Source: Cryomorpha sp963748925
GTDB taxonomy: Bacteria > Bacteroidota > Bacteroidia > Flavobacteriales_D > Cryomorphaceae
Length of the DNA: 64,000 nt
Direction: 5' to 3'
Assembly (NCBI GenBank): GCA_963748925.1
Contig: CAVVKG010000007.1
Span: 372,001 to 436,000, forward strand
Every line of letters starts with the position of its first letter. The stretch's first letter is position 1. This document shows, one piece after another, positions 25,889 to 35,041 of this stretch. The notes under the pieces are model-generated. The model made no database searches. It was not told the DNA's origin and was given only the letters and a program-made list of their open reading frames with translations. The translations under genes and the position numbers were made by a program.

Positions 25889-26787
25889 CAAAGAATCTCT
25901 TCGCTTTTCTTCTGTTTTTCATTCCTGCCATTCTTGTGGCACAGGATGGAGGAGGCAGTCTGCTTGATTTAATAGAAGAGGAAGAAACCACGAATTACGC
26001 TTCTGCAAGTTTTAAGAGCACCCATATCATCAATTCACAGAGTATTGAGAATGTTTCTGAAGGGGTTTTGGATTTTAGAATCTCTCACCGTTTCGGAACT
26101 CTCAACTCTGGAATTAATAACTTGTACGGTTTAGACCAGGCTACGATTAGGCTAGGTTTTGACTATGGAATTACGGATCGCCTGATGATAGGTTTTGGAA
26201 GGAGCTCTGTGCAGAAAGCGCTGGATGGATCGGTGAAATACAAACTGCTACGTCAAAGTACCGGTAAAAAAACAATGCCCGTTACTCTTTCGCTTTACGC
26301 CTCTATTGCTTCAAACATGCTAGAGTGGGCCGATGCAGAACGTGAGAATTATTTCACATCTCGCCTTACCTATACCTACCAGATGCTTCTGGGAAGAAAG
26401 TTTAGCGAAGGAACAAGCATTATGATCATGCCTACGATGGTTCACAGGAATCTGGTGGAAAGCACTGCGGTAAAAAACGATGTGTATATTATCGGAATTG
26501 GTGGAAGACAGAAGTTAACCAACAGACTGGCCATTACCGGCGAATACTATTACGTGATTCCAGATCAGATTGCGGATATTTATAATAATTCGCTCTCTGT
26601 AGGAATTGATATTGAAACAGGTGGCCACGTATTTCAATTGCAATTTACCAATTCAATTGGGATGATAGACAAGAGCTTTATGACCGAAACAACCGGTGAA
26701 TGGGGAAATGGGGATATCCATTTTGGATTTAACATCTCAAGAGTCTTCACACTTAAAGACAGAAATAACAAACCGAAAGAAAAATAG
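25885..26787 (+). CDS. DUF5777-type outer-membrane beta-barrel protein
   Basis: 300 aa. Signal peptide (ending ILVAQ), a short acidic linker (LLDLIEEEE), then alternating hydrophobic strands ending in aromatic residues, the pattern of an outer-membrane barrel. It resembles the DUF5777 family often found beside YceI and cytochrome-like genes in Bacteroidota. Probably a porin-like or lipid-related barrel; substrate unknown. Last gene of the operon. Confidence 0.75.
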   Translation: MTKNLFAFLLFFIPAILVAQDGGGSLLDLIEEEETTNYASASFKSTHIINSQSIENVSEGVLDFRISHRFGTLNSGINNLYGLDQATIRLGFDYGITDRLMIGFGRSSVQKALDGSVKYKLLRQSTGKKTMPVTLSLYASIASNMLEWADAERENYFTSRLTYTYQMLLGRKFSEGTSIMIMPTMVHRNLVESTAVKNDVYIIGIGGRQKLTNRLAITGEYYYVIPDQIADIYNNSLSVGIDIETGGHVFQLQFTNSIGMIDKSFMTETTGEWGNGDIHFGFNISRVFTLKDRNNKPKEK

Positions 26788-26850
26788 GTCGCTTGTTAGA
26801 AATCTGTTAAATCAGGAAATAAACCTTGCTTCATGTCTTAACTTAGCCCT

Positions 26851-28185
26851 ATGGGAAGAAAACTCATAGGGATATTAATTCTGCTGGCCACAATTTCGGT
26901 AGCCGGAATAATCGCAACCCAGATTTATTGGCTCGACAAAGCTTTTAGAGTTCAGCAAACGCAGCTCGATTTGCGAAAAGAACAAGCCACAGCAGAATCA
27001 AAACAGTTCAATGACCGGGTTACGATGGCTCTTACCAATGTAGCTGACGAGATACTTACGATTAACAACGATCCTGCTGAACTTTTTCAAGCTGTAAAGC
27101 AAATACGACCCAATTATTTTACAGTTGCTATCAATGATACAGTTCACCCCTATTTGCTCGAGAGCCTCCTGAGAACAGAGTTTGAAAGGAGAAACATCGG
27201 TGAAAATTTTGAATATGGTGTTTACGATTGCTTTACCGATAGCATAGTTTATGGCGATTATATTGCTCTAAATGATGATACCACCGCCAGTGACTACATC
27301 GGAAATTCTCCACAAATAAAATGGGACAAAGACGGTCATTACTTCGGTGTGTTCTTTCCCGATCGTTCCATTTATGAGTCGCACGTACCCAAATCTAAGG
27401 TATCTACCTGGGCCTTCTCGGCAATTATCAGCTTAATCGTATTCGTATTTTTTGCTTACGCCGTCTACCTCATTATCAGACAAAAACGCCTCTCTGAAAT
27501 GAAGTCTGATTTCATCAACAACATGACACACGAGCTGCGGACTCCGATTTCTACGATTAGCCTTTCAAGCGAAATACTTCTAGGAGACAAGATTAGTGAA
27601 CAGCCCGAAAGACTAAAGAATTACGCCAAACTTATTTACAACGAAAATCAAAGACTAAGGCTGCAAGTAGATAAAGTGCTTCAGCTCGCCTCTCTCGATA
27701 AAAAGCAGGTTGAAATAAATCATCAGCAGCTTGATTTACATCAAATAATTAGAAATGCTGTTGAATCCCTAACCCTCGTTCGAACAGAAGAAGACATTGT
27801 AATAGAACAAAAGTTGAATGCTGCATATCACACTATTTCCGGTGATCCGGTTCACATTAGCAATGTGATCCATAACCTGATAGATAATGCTATAAAATAC
27901 AGCAAGGACGAAGTTCTCATTATAATTGAAACATCAAATTCAAAAGGAAATCTTATTATTGAAATTGAGGATAATGGAATAGGAATTCCTAAGAAGTCTA
28001 TCCCCTTTGTTTTCGATAAGTTCTATCGGGTTCCTACCGGTAATCTTCATGATGTTAAGGGCTTTGGTCTCGGACTTTACTATGTAAATCAAATAATCCT
28101 GGCCCATAAAGGCAAAATCTCCGTTAAAAGCAAGGAAGGGGTTGGTACTTCTTTTAACCTAATTTTACCTATCCAAAAAAAATAA
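26851..28185 (+). CDS. Membrane sensor histidine kinase (HisKA/HATPase)
   Basis: 444 aa. Membrane segments at about 5-27 and 186-209 enclose a periplasmic domain of about 160 residues with a coiled-coil start. HisKA follows with phospho-acceptor His227 (NNMTHELRTPIS), then a HATPase with N-box NVIHNLIDNAIKYSKD, G1 EDNGIGIP and G2 GFGLGLYYV. The start ATG is 63 bp after the DUF5777 gene. Paired with the regulator two bases downstream. The signal is unknown. Confidence 0.93.
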   Translation: MGRKLIGILILLATISVAGIIATQIYWLDKAFRVQQTQLDLRKEQATAESKQFNDRVTMALTNVADEILTINNDPAELFQAVKQIRPNYFTVAINDTVHPYLLESLLRTEFERRNIGENFEYGVYDCFTDSIVYGDYIALNDDTTASDYIGNSPQIKWDKDGHYFGVFFPDRSIYESHVPKSKVSTWAFSAIISLIVFVFFAYAVYLIIRQKRLSEMKSDFINNMTHELRTPISTISLSSEILLGDKISEQPERLKNYAKLIYNENQRLRLQVDKVLQLASLDKKQVEINHQQLDLHQIIRNAVESLTLVRTEEDIVIEQKLNAAYHTISGDPVHISNVIHNLIDNAIKYSKDEVLIIIETSNSKGNLIIEIEDNGIGIPKKSIPFVFDKFYRVPTGNLHDVKGFGLGLYYVNQIILAHKGKISVKSKEGVGTSFNLILPIQKK

Positions 28186-28187
28186 TT

Positions 28188-28880
28188 ATGCCAAATGCTC
28201 GAATACTGCTCGTTGAAGACGACCCGGGACTAGGTTTCGTAATACAGGACACCTTGAAGGAAAAGGGTTATGTAGTTCACCTGTGCCGCGATGGTAAGGA
28301 AGGCCTTATGCAGTTTAACAATGGCTCTTATGACCTGTGCCTGCTCGATGTAATGATGCCCAAAAAAGATGGATTTGAACTGGCTCGGGATATCCGGAAA
28401 ATAAATACAGAGGTTCCCTTAATATTTCTAACGGCTAAATCGATGGTGGAGGATAAGGTAGAAGGATTGAAAACCGGTGCCGACGACTATATCACTAAAC
28501 CTTTTAGCAATGAAGAATTACTCCTGCGCATCGAGGCGGTTTTAAAACGCTATAAGAAAGACCTCAGCCTTAACACTGAAATCGATGATGTATTCCAGAT
28601 TGGCTCATTTGAATTTAATCCAACTAACTTTCAACTTAGTAGTGGTGACGACAAGCGCTCGCTGACTAAAAAGGAAGCCGGAGTTTTAAAAATTCTCTGT
28701 GAACATAAGAATAAAGTTATTGAACGTGAGCTCATTACCAATATGGTTTGGGGCGATGACAGCTATTTTGTGGGAAGGAGTCTCGATGTATTTATTACGC
28801 GTTTGCGAAAGCATCTAGCCGCTGACGAAACCGTAAATATTGCGAACGTACACGGTGTCGGTTTTCGCCTGGAGTGCTAG
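28188..28880 (+). CDS. OmpR/PhoB-family response regulator
   Basis: 230 aa. Receiver with Asp54 (CLLDVMMPKKDG) and switch residues FLTAKS; winged-helix DNA-binding domain at about 130-230 (GRSLDVFITRLRKHL, then VHGVGFRLE). Acts with the kinase immediately upstream; the two are separated by only two bases and must be co-translated. Similar pairs in this phylum are often called RprXY-like; I do not assign a symbol. Confidence 0.93.
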   Translation: MPNARILLVEDDPGLGFVIQDTLKEKGYVVHLCRDGKEGLMQFNNGSYDLCLLDVMMPKKDGFELARDIRKINTEVPLIFLTAKSMVEDKVEGLKTGADDYITKPFSNEELLLRIEAVLKRYKKDLSLNTEIDDVFQIGSFEFNPTNFQLSSGDDKRSLTKKEAGVLKILCEHKNKVIERELITNMVWGDDSYFVGRSLDVFITRLRKHLAADETVNIANVHGVGFRLEC

Positions 28881-29392
28881 TTTCAATGATGAGACTGTGT
28901 TAATATCGGCACAGCCGCCAGTATGAGGGGCCAGCAATATTTAATCTCCAAGTGGAAAATATCTATCCTGCACAGCGCGGGGCTTTATCAGACATTTGAA
29001 AATGCAAATTAAACCCGTCAAAACCTCTATCTTCAAAGGCCCGTCGGGACGGAATACATTATAGCGGATGGCTTGAGCCGTCCGTAAAATGAAAGTATTA
29101 CACTTCTGAGTGCTGTAGGCACGACTCATATTGCCAGGTGATTAAATTTTTAATGGTAATGAAAAGTGCAGCGTGAAATTAGTGGGACGATCTCACCACC
29201 AGAGGGATTAATATCCCGCACATCACCGGGTAGTATTAATTTATAAATGTCATCAGACCCCAAAGGTTAACTTGCTACGCTTCATTTCTACTTCTCTCAA
29301 TAACCACTTGAGGTCGACAGGCTAATTTTGGAAACCTTTCGGGTCTCGGTGTATCACATTTATCACTGCTTACAAGAAATAATATTTTAAAC
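28881..29392. other. Long non-coding gap with palindromes
   Basis: About 510 bp with no convincing reading frame between the regulator gene and the yqeY terminator. Palindromes include CCCGTCGGG (29040-29048), CGGATGGCTTGAGCCGTCCG (29065-29084), GGGAT-TAAT-ATCCC (29204-29217) and an imperfect hairpin around 29107-29127. Part of it matches a second site at 55716-55746, so at least this piece is a dispersed repeat. Confidence 0.6.
29035..29065 (-). repeat. Dispersed repeat, copy A
   Basis: Read on the minus strand, this 31-bp segment matches 55716-55746 at 25 of 31 positions. It has the form GCTATAAT, seven variable bases, GTCCC, a variable base, ACGGG, then a CTTT end. The GTCCC/ACGGG core is a hairpin. 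Confidence 0.6.
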
Positions 29393-29422
29393 CAAAAAAA
29401 AGGGGCTTCCCAGCCCCTTTCA
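29393..29422 (-). terminator. Rho-independent terminator of the dcw-yqeY operon
   Basis: On the minus strand the arms AAAGGGGCT and AGCCCCTTT close a short loop and run into a T-tract of eight to nine bases. It lies 30 bp after the yqeY stop and ends the 17-kb minus-strand operon. Confidence 0.88.
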
Positions 29423-29449
29423 CAATCCAAATAAATCCAAAATATATTA

Positions 29450-29902
29450 CTAACCGGCAGCAAGTTTTTGCTTCACCAGGTCAGCAATTAGTTTGCCATC
29501 GGCTTTGCCTGCTAGCTTACCACTGGCCTGACCCATAACTTTGCCCATATCTTTCATCCCGGAAGCTCCGGTTTGGGCAATAATTTGGTCTACAACTTCA
29601 GCAATTTCAGACTCGCTCATTTGCTTTGGCATAAACTCTTCCAGGATTGAGGCTTGAAACTCCTCATCCTTTGCCAAATCTTCGCGACCCTGTTCATTGT
29701 AAATGGCTGCAGATTCCTTTCGCTGCTTGTGCAAACGAGTCAAAACCTGCATTTCTACTTTTTCACTAAGTTCTTTATCAGAACCCTTCGACATTTCCAG
29801 AAGCAGGGCCGCTTTCACAGCGCGTAATGCTTCCAGTCTGTCTTTTTCTTTACTGCGCATGGCATCTTTTATGCCATCGCTTATTTTATCAGCAAGTGTC
29901 AT
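29450..29902 (-). CDS. GatB/YqeY-domain protein
   Basis: 150 aa YqeY protein, a helical domain related to the tail of the GatB amidotransferase subunit (starts MTLADKISDGIKDAMRSKEK; ends GKLIADLVKQKLAAG). Possibly a tRNA-related function; not known in detail. It follows ftsZ by 28 bp, an arrangement conserved in Bacteroidota, and is the last gene before the terminator. Confidence 0.9.
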   Translation of the reverse strand: MTLADKISDGIKDAMRSKEKDRLEALRAVKAALLLEMSKGSDKELSEKVEMQVLTRLHKQRKESAAIYNEQGREDLAKDEEFQASILEEFMPKQMSESEIAEVVDQIIAQTGASGMKDMGKVMGQASGKLAGKADGKLIADLVKQKLAAG

Positions 29903-29930
29903 GCTTATTATTTTTTCTAAAGATACGCTA

Positions 29931-31556
29931 CTAATCTACGTTATCGTGTAAGTAAGGATTATTTGGGCGAAGACCAGAGCGTTTGTTTCCATTTTCATCA
30001 CGCTCGTCTGTTAAAGTATAACGAGATACATCGCTGTCACTGCTGTGTGCTATACGATCGAGTTGAACGTTTCTGCGTTTGTAAGCAGGCTCTTTCTCCA
30101 ATTCGTTTAAACCTTGCGGACTCTTAATACGCTCCGAAATTTCACGAAGGTTTCTAAGTCGCTCTCTGTTAAGTTGATTGGCAACCTCTACATTTACGCG
30201 GTGTGAAATTTCATCGCTGTCATCATCATCTTCTTCAACCTTTACTTCCTTCTGGGTAGTGTGTTCAGCAGACTGATCAAGTGTGAAATACTCACTTTCT
30301 GTATTGGCTTGCGTTTGTTTCTGCTCTTCGGGCTCCACTTCAGGAGTTACCTCTTTTTTAGGTTTCTGAGCAGGCATTTCCTCGTCAAACAGGTTGAACC
30401 GCTGAACAGGTTGCTCTTCTGTCTTTTTCTCCTTGCTTTCAAGCTCCTCCTGGCTTACCTCTTTCAAATAAGGTTCATCAGTATTTGATGATCCAACAGG
30501 CGAATCAATTTCTGCGCTGATAGGCTGGCTCTTTTTGGGCTCAGAATCAATATTTAAATTCATGCGAACCGGCTCATCCATCTCAAACCCTGTATCTGGA
30601 GTTGATTTAAATCCGGTTGCAATAATTGTCACACTAATCTTCTCATCAAGCGACTCGTCGAGTCCGTGACCCCAAATTACATCAGCAGATGAACCTGCGG
30701 CATGCTGAATATAATCGGTGATATCCGATATTTCGTCCATCATTACCTCTTTCGTTCCGTAGGTAATATTCAGGAGAATGTACTTCGCACCTTCGATATC
30801 GTTGTCGTTAAGCAACGGAGACTCGAGTGCTTTTCTGGCGGCTTTTATCGCTCTGTCTTCGCCCTCGGCAGTAGCCTGACCCATTATGGCTACACCGCTA
30901 TCTTTCATAACGGTGTTAACGTCGTTCATATCCACGTTAATCGCTCCGGTTACTGATATAAGTTCAGCAATTCCCTTAGCGGCAGTCGCCAAAATATTAT
31001 CAGCCTGTTCAAATGCATTTTGTAGAGACAGGTTGCCGTGCATCTCTCTGAGTTTATCATTTCTTATAACAAGCAGTGTATCAACAGCAGCGCGCATTTC
31101 ACGCAATCCTTCGGCTGCCTGAATCATTCGTTTGCGGCCTTCAAATGTAAAGGGAACCGTAACGATACCAACTGTGAGAATACCCATGTCTTTCGCCGCT
31201 TTGGCGATAACAGGCGCCGCACCGGTTCCTGTGCCACCACCCATACCGGCAGTAACAAAAACCATGGTGGTTTGCTTGGCTAATATTTCCTGTATTTCAT
31301 CAATATTTTCAATGGCTGCATTCTTACCAACAGCTGGAATTGAACCTGCACCACGTCCTTCCGTAAGGCTTTGACCCAGCTGCACCTTTACAGGAACAGG
31401 GCTAATATCAAGAGCTTGGGAATCAGTGTTGCAAACGATAAAGTCTACACCTTTGATTCCTAATTCATACATGTGATTTACAGCGTTACTTCCGCCACCG
31501 CCAACACCTATCACTTTAATGATAGATGACTGGTCTTTTGGGAGATCGAAATTCAT
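29931..31556 (-). CDS. ftsZ: Cell division GTPase FtsZ
   Basis: 541 aa. The GTP-binding tubulin domain has GVGGGGSNAVNHM near residue 17 and the signature GGGTGTG at 106-112. After about residue 325 comes a long acidic, Glu/Gln/Pro-rich linker (about 190 residues) and a conserved C-terminal tail (SGLRPNNPYLHDNVD) that should contact FtsA. The long linker is normal for Bacteroidota FtsZ. It forms the Z-ring. ATG start, 45 bp downstream of ftsA. Confidence 0.97.
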   Translation of the reverse strand: MNFDLPKDQSSIIKVIGVGGGGSNAVNHMYELGIKGVDFIVCNTDSQALDISPVPVKVQLGQSLTEGRGAGSIPAVGKNAAIENIDEIQEILAKQTTMVFVTAGMGGGTGTGAAPVIAKAAKDMGILTVGIVTVPFTFEGRKRMIQAAEGLREMRAAVDTLLVIRNDKLREMHGNLSLQNAFEQADNILATAAKGIAELISVTGAINVDMNDVNTVMKDSGVAIMGQATAEGEDRAIKAARKALESPLLNDNDIEGAKYILLNITYGTKEVMMDEISDITDYIQHAAGSSADVIWGHGLDESLDEKISVTIIATGFKSTPDTGFEMDEPVRMNLNIDSEPKKSQPISAEIDSPVGSSNTDEPYLKEVSQEELESKEKKTEEQPVQRFNLFDEEMPAQKPKKEVTPEVEPEEQKQTQANTESEYFTLDQSAEHTTQKEVKVEEDDDDSDEISHRVNVEVANQLNRERLRNLREISERIKSPQGLNELEKEPAYKRRNVQLDRIAHSSDSDVSRYTLTDERDENGNKRSGLRPNNPYLHDNVD

Positions 31557-31601
31557 AATTTTGGTTTATTTGGATTTATTGGATTTGGATTAATGTCTTA
31601 A

Positions 31602-32885
31602 TTAAATATCATCATCATCAAAAAAGGACTGACCCTTAGAGATTAATTTATCGAGTAAGCCGCCTTTATCTTTGCTACCTGAGCGAATAAGGCTGCGTTT
31701 TGGTTTTAGACGTTTCTGGCGCTTCAGATTAAGCTCGTGTCCTTTAAGAACAAGACCTATACCTGTTGCATACATTGGGCTACCCAGTTCTTCAGAATTG
31801 CCTTTACCGAGGTGCTCATTTGGATAGCCAATGCGCGTTTCAAACCCTGAAAGGTATTCTACCAACTGGGTGAGATTTTTAAGCATCGCACCGCCACCGG
31901 TAAGCACAATACCGGCAATAAGTCTTTTCTCGTAACCTGAACTCTTGATTTCATAGATTATCTGTTCCACGATTTCTTCTGTCCGCGCCTGGATAATATT
32001 AGATAGGTTTCTAACCGATATTTCTTTCGGCTCACGACCGCTAAAACCGGGGATGCACACAATTTGATTCTCCATGCTGTCTGAGCCCAAAGCAGAACCA
32101 AACTTCACTTTAAGCTGCTCAGCATGCTTCCGCAGAATGCTGCAACCTGCTGCAATATCATCTGTTATAATATTTCCACCGAAAGGAATAACCGCCGTGT
32201 GGCGAATAATACCGTCTTGAAAAACAGCAATATCTGTAGTACCACCACCGATATCAACAAGGACTACTCCTGCTTCTTTTTCTTCGTCATTAAGCACAGC
32301 CTCAGATGATGCAAGTGGCTCGAGCACCAATTCGTGCACTTCCAGGTTGGCCTTGCTCACACTCTTGTAAATATTCTTTGCAGCATTTACCTTTCCGGTA
32401 ATGATGTGAAAATTAGCCTCAAGGCGAATTCCCGAATGACCGATTGGATCCTTGATACCCTGCTCGTTATCCACAATATATTCCTGCGGAAGAACATGAA
32501 TAATTTCTTCGCCCGGATTCATTACCAGCTGATGCATGTCTTCCACCAGGTTGTCTATGTCCTGCTGCGAGATCTCTTCATCCAGATCCTTACTCTTTCT
32601 GGTAAGAATTCCACGGTGCTGAAGGCTGCGTATATGCTGTCCGGCAATTCCTACCGTTACTTCACCAATTTCTACACCGGCTTTTTCGGTGGCGATAGAT
32701 ACCGCGCGCTCAATAGATTCTACCGTAAGGTTTATATTACTCACCACCCCACTCCTCACCCCGAGTGATTCCGAACGGCCCATACCTATAATCTCTACCT
32801 TACCGTATTCGTTTATTCGGCCTACGATACAGGCTATTTTCGTTGTTCCAATGTCAAGGCCGACTATGATTTCTGGTTCGTCCAT
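31602..32885 (-). CDS. ftsA: Cell division protein FtsA
   Basis: About 427 aa, actin-fold ATPase that tethers FtsZ to the membrane. Motifs: phosphate-1 VGLDIGTTKIACIVG, a SHS2 (1C) domain after it, and VVLVDIGGGTTDIAVF. A C-terminal basic stretch precedes an amphipathic end (LLDKLISKGQSFFDDDDI). I chose the ATG at 32885 (MDEPEIIVGLD), four bases after the ftsQ stop, over a start eight codons upstream that would overlap ftsQ. Confidence 0.95.
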   Translation of the reverse strand: MDEPEIIVGLDIGTTKIACIVGRINEYGKVEIIGMGRSESLGVRSGVVSNINLTVESIERAVSIATEKAGVEIGEVTVGIAGQHIRSLQHRGILTRKSKDLDEEISQQDIDNLVEDMHQLVMNPGEEIIHVLPQEYIVDNEQGIKDPIGHSGIRLEANFHIITGKVNAAKNIYKSVSKANLEVHELVLEPLASSEAVLNDEEKEAGVVLVDIGGGTTDIAVFQDGIIRHTAVIPFGGNIITDDIAAGCSILRKHAEQLKVKFGSALGSDSMENQIVCIPGFSGREPKEISVRNLSNIIQARTEEIVEQIIYEIKSSGYEKRLIAGIVLTGGGAMLKNLTQLVEYLSGFETRIGYPNEHLGKGNSEELGSPMYATGIGLVLKGHELNLKRQKRLKPKRSLIRSGSKDKGGLLDKLISKGQSFFDDDDI

Positions 32886-32889
32886 AATT

Positions 32890-33678
32890 CTATTTTTTTG
32901 TGCAAACAATTTGATCCTTGTATTTCAGGTTGATACTTGTGTATTTATTCCAACCGGCTTCTTCCAATCCCTTTTTGTAAAAGATAAAAAGACGGTCTAA
33001 TTTTTCTTCAATCGTATCGGCTGAGCCGAAATTTATTGTGTGTTTTCCCACTTGAGGGAAGGCTACAAAATCACCGTAACTATTTAAATCTGTTTGTTGA
33101 ATCTGGGCTGTCCAAAATGGGTCTGCCGCTATTGCCGATGCATACCGGTAAATTGATTCGAGCGAAACGTGCGCCAGTGAATCCGTAAAATGTCCGTTTC
33201 CGGAAATAGTACCTTCTGCCAACGAGAAATGCCCCGTTATAACGGGAAGTCTCAGAACGGTATTGCCTGAAAGAGGCATCAAATATCCATCAACATCAAG
33301 AATAGCAGTCTTGCCCGAGCTATCTATCAATCGCACAAGCGGCATGCGCTCTTCGAGTTCTACAATCAGTTTTTTATTGATCGTTTCATATACTCTCGCC
33401 GACTTAATAAATGGGATAGATCTGAGTTCACTTTCTATTGCTCCGGTATTGATTTTATTGAGTGGTTCGCCAATAACAACCCCGATTTTATCTGAAATTT
33501 GGTTTTTAATATCTGCTTCTGTCACCAAATTTTTTCCTGAATTGGCATGAATGTGAATAATAAGCTCCTCACAAGATGCGGATGAACGCATACTCCCAAC
33601 AAAACCCAGCAAAGCCATTACGGCTAACGCCGAAACCATAAACCCTATGATTTTCAGAATCTTATTCATCTTTTTCAT
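32890..33678 (-). CDS. ftsQ: Cell division protein FtsQ/DivIB
   Basis: 262 aa. Short cytoplasmic start, one membrane helix (about 9-28), then a POTRA domain (EELIIHIHANSGKNLVTEAD...) and a beta domain. FtsQ is the periplasmic hub of the divisome. Its start overlaps the end of murC by 17 bp; an internal Met at codon 4 would shorten this. Sequence is weakly conserved as usual, but position between murC and ftsA is diagnostic. Confidence 0.88.
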   Translation of the reverse strand: MKKMNKILKIIGFMVSALAVMALLGFVGSMRSSASCEELIIHIHANSGKNLVTEADIKNQISDKIGVVIGEPLNKINTGAIESELRSIPFIKSARVYETINKKLIVELEERMPLVRLIDSSGKTAILDVDGYLMPLSGNTVLRLPVITGHFSLAEGTISGNGHFTDSLAHVSLESIYRYASAIAADPFWTAQIQQTDLNSYGDFVAFPQVGKHTINFGSADTIEEKLDRLFIFYKKGLEEAGWNKYTSINLKYKDQIVCTKK

Positions 33679-35041
33679 TGAGTGCAGATTTTAAAGGTTC
33701 TATCATTTTGTCAATATCGCCTGCGCCCATTGTAAGCAGTACTTCAGGGTCTAATCTTAAAATTTCATCAACAAGATTTTCACGGTCAACCAACTTTTTA
33801 TTCACCATGCGTACTTTATTAAGTAACCACTCGCTATCGATACCGGGAATGGGCTCCTCGCGGGCCGGGTAAATCTCCATCAGTACCAGCTCATTTAACG
33901 CCTCAAGACTCTGGGCAAATTCATCGCCAAAATCGCGGGTACGCGAGAATAAATGCGGCTGAAAAACTCCGGTAATTCTGCTATTTGGATAAAGCTCCTT
34001 GACAGAACCCACACACGCCGAAATCTCGGTAGGATGGTGCGCATAATCGTCGATATAAACACGTTCTTCACGATTAATGTGGTACTCAAACCTGCGTTTT
34101 ACTCCGGCAAAAGATTCAACACCATCTGCTATCTTATCCCACGCAACACCAAGCTTTAGGGCTATACCGATTGCCGCGATGGCATTTTCAACATTGTGAT
34201 GCCCCGGATAGGGAGAACGTATTCTTCCCAGATTTTCGGAGTGATACACCACATCAAAAACATACATCCCATTCTCAATAGTCAGATTTGTTGCGTGCAA
34301 ATCAGACTCCTTATCGTCAAGCGAATACGATATCTGTGGAGCTTTCGCCGAAAGGCTTATACCGCTTTGAACGAATACAGCGCCTTCTTCGCTTACCTTA
34401 TTGGCAAACTCGCTAAAGGCATCGTGCATAGCAGTAGCATTGTCGTAAATGTCGAGGTGGTCGGCATCTACGGAAGTAATAACCGCCAGATATGGATTGA
34501 GCCTCAGGAAAGATCTGTCGTATTCATCGGCCTCAACCACAGCATATTCCGCATCGGGATTAAGGATTACGTTTGAATCAAAATTTAGGGCTATACCTCC
34601 TAAAAAGGCATTACACTTCAGGCCGGCATTGCTGAGCATATGTGCTACCATTGCAGACGTGGTTGTTTTACCATGTGTACCGGCAATGGCGATGGTCTTT
34701 TGATTGCGAATAATTTCGCTGAGCACTTCAGATCGCTTGAGAACCTGATAACCATGCTGCCGCAGATACCCGAGGCCCGGATGTGTGGCCGGAATTGCCG
34801 GAGTATAAACTACCAGCGTATCGTGGATAGGCCGCTGCAGAAAATCGGCTGAAATACTATCGGGATTGTCGGTATAGACAATTTCCATACCCTCTGATTC
34901 AAGCCTGGTGGTTAAAGTAGATTTTACGCGGTCGTAGCCATATACTTCTTTGCCCATTTCTTTAAAATAGCGGGCAAGCGCGCTCATACCGATACCTCCG
35001 ATACCCACAAAATAAACGCTATGTACCTTATCTAAAATCAC
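33662..35041 (-). CDS. murC: UDP-N-acetylmuramate-L-alanine ligase MurC
   Basis: 459 aa Mur ligase: N-terminal UDP-binding domain (VHSVYFVGIGGIGMSALARY), central ATPase with GTHGKTTTSAM, C-terminal domain with YIDDYAHHPTEI. Adds L-Ala to UDP-MurNAc. Overlaps murG by four bases. No ddl or murB gene follows, as is common in this phylum's dcw cluster. Confidence 0.97.
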   Translation of the reverse strand: MILDKVHSVYFVGIGGIGMSALARYFKEMGKEVYGYDRVKSTLTTRLESEGMEIVYTDNPDSISADFLQRPIHDTLVVYTPAIPATHPGLGYLRQHGYQVLKRSEVLSEIIRNQKTIAIAGTHGKTTTSAMVAHMLSNAGLKCNAFLGGIALNFDSNVILNPDAEYAVVEADEYDRSFLRLNPYLAVITSVDADHLDIYDNATAMHDAFSEFANKVSEEGAVFVQSGISLSAKAPQISYSLDDKESDLHATNLTIENGMYVFDVVYHSENLGRIRSPYPGHHNVENAIAAIGIALKLGVAWDKIADGVESFAGVKRRFEYHINREERVYIDDYAHHPTEISACVGSVKELYPNSRITGVFQPHLFSRTRDFGDEFAQSLEALNELVLMEIYPAREEPIPGIDSEWLLNKVRMVNKKLVDRENLVDEILRLDPEVLLTMGAGDIDKMIEPLKSALNEKDE

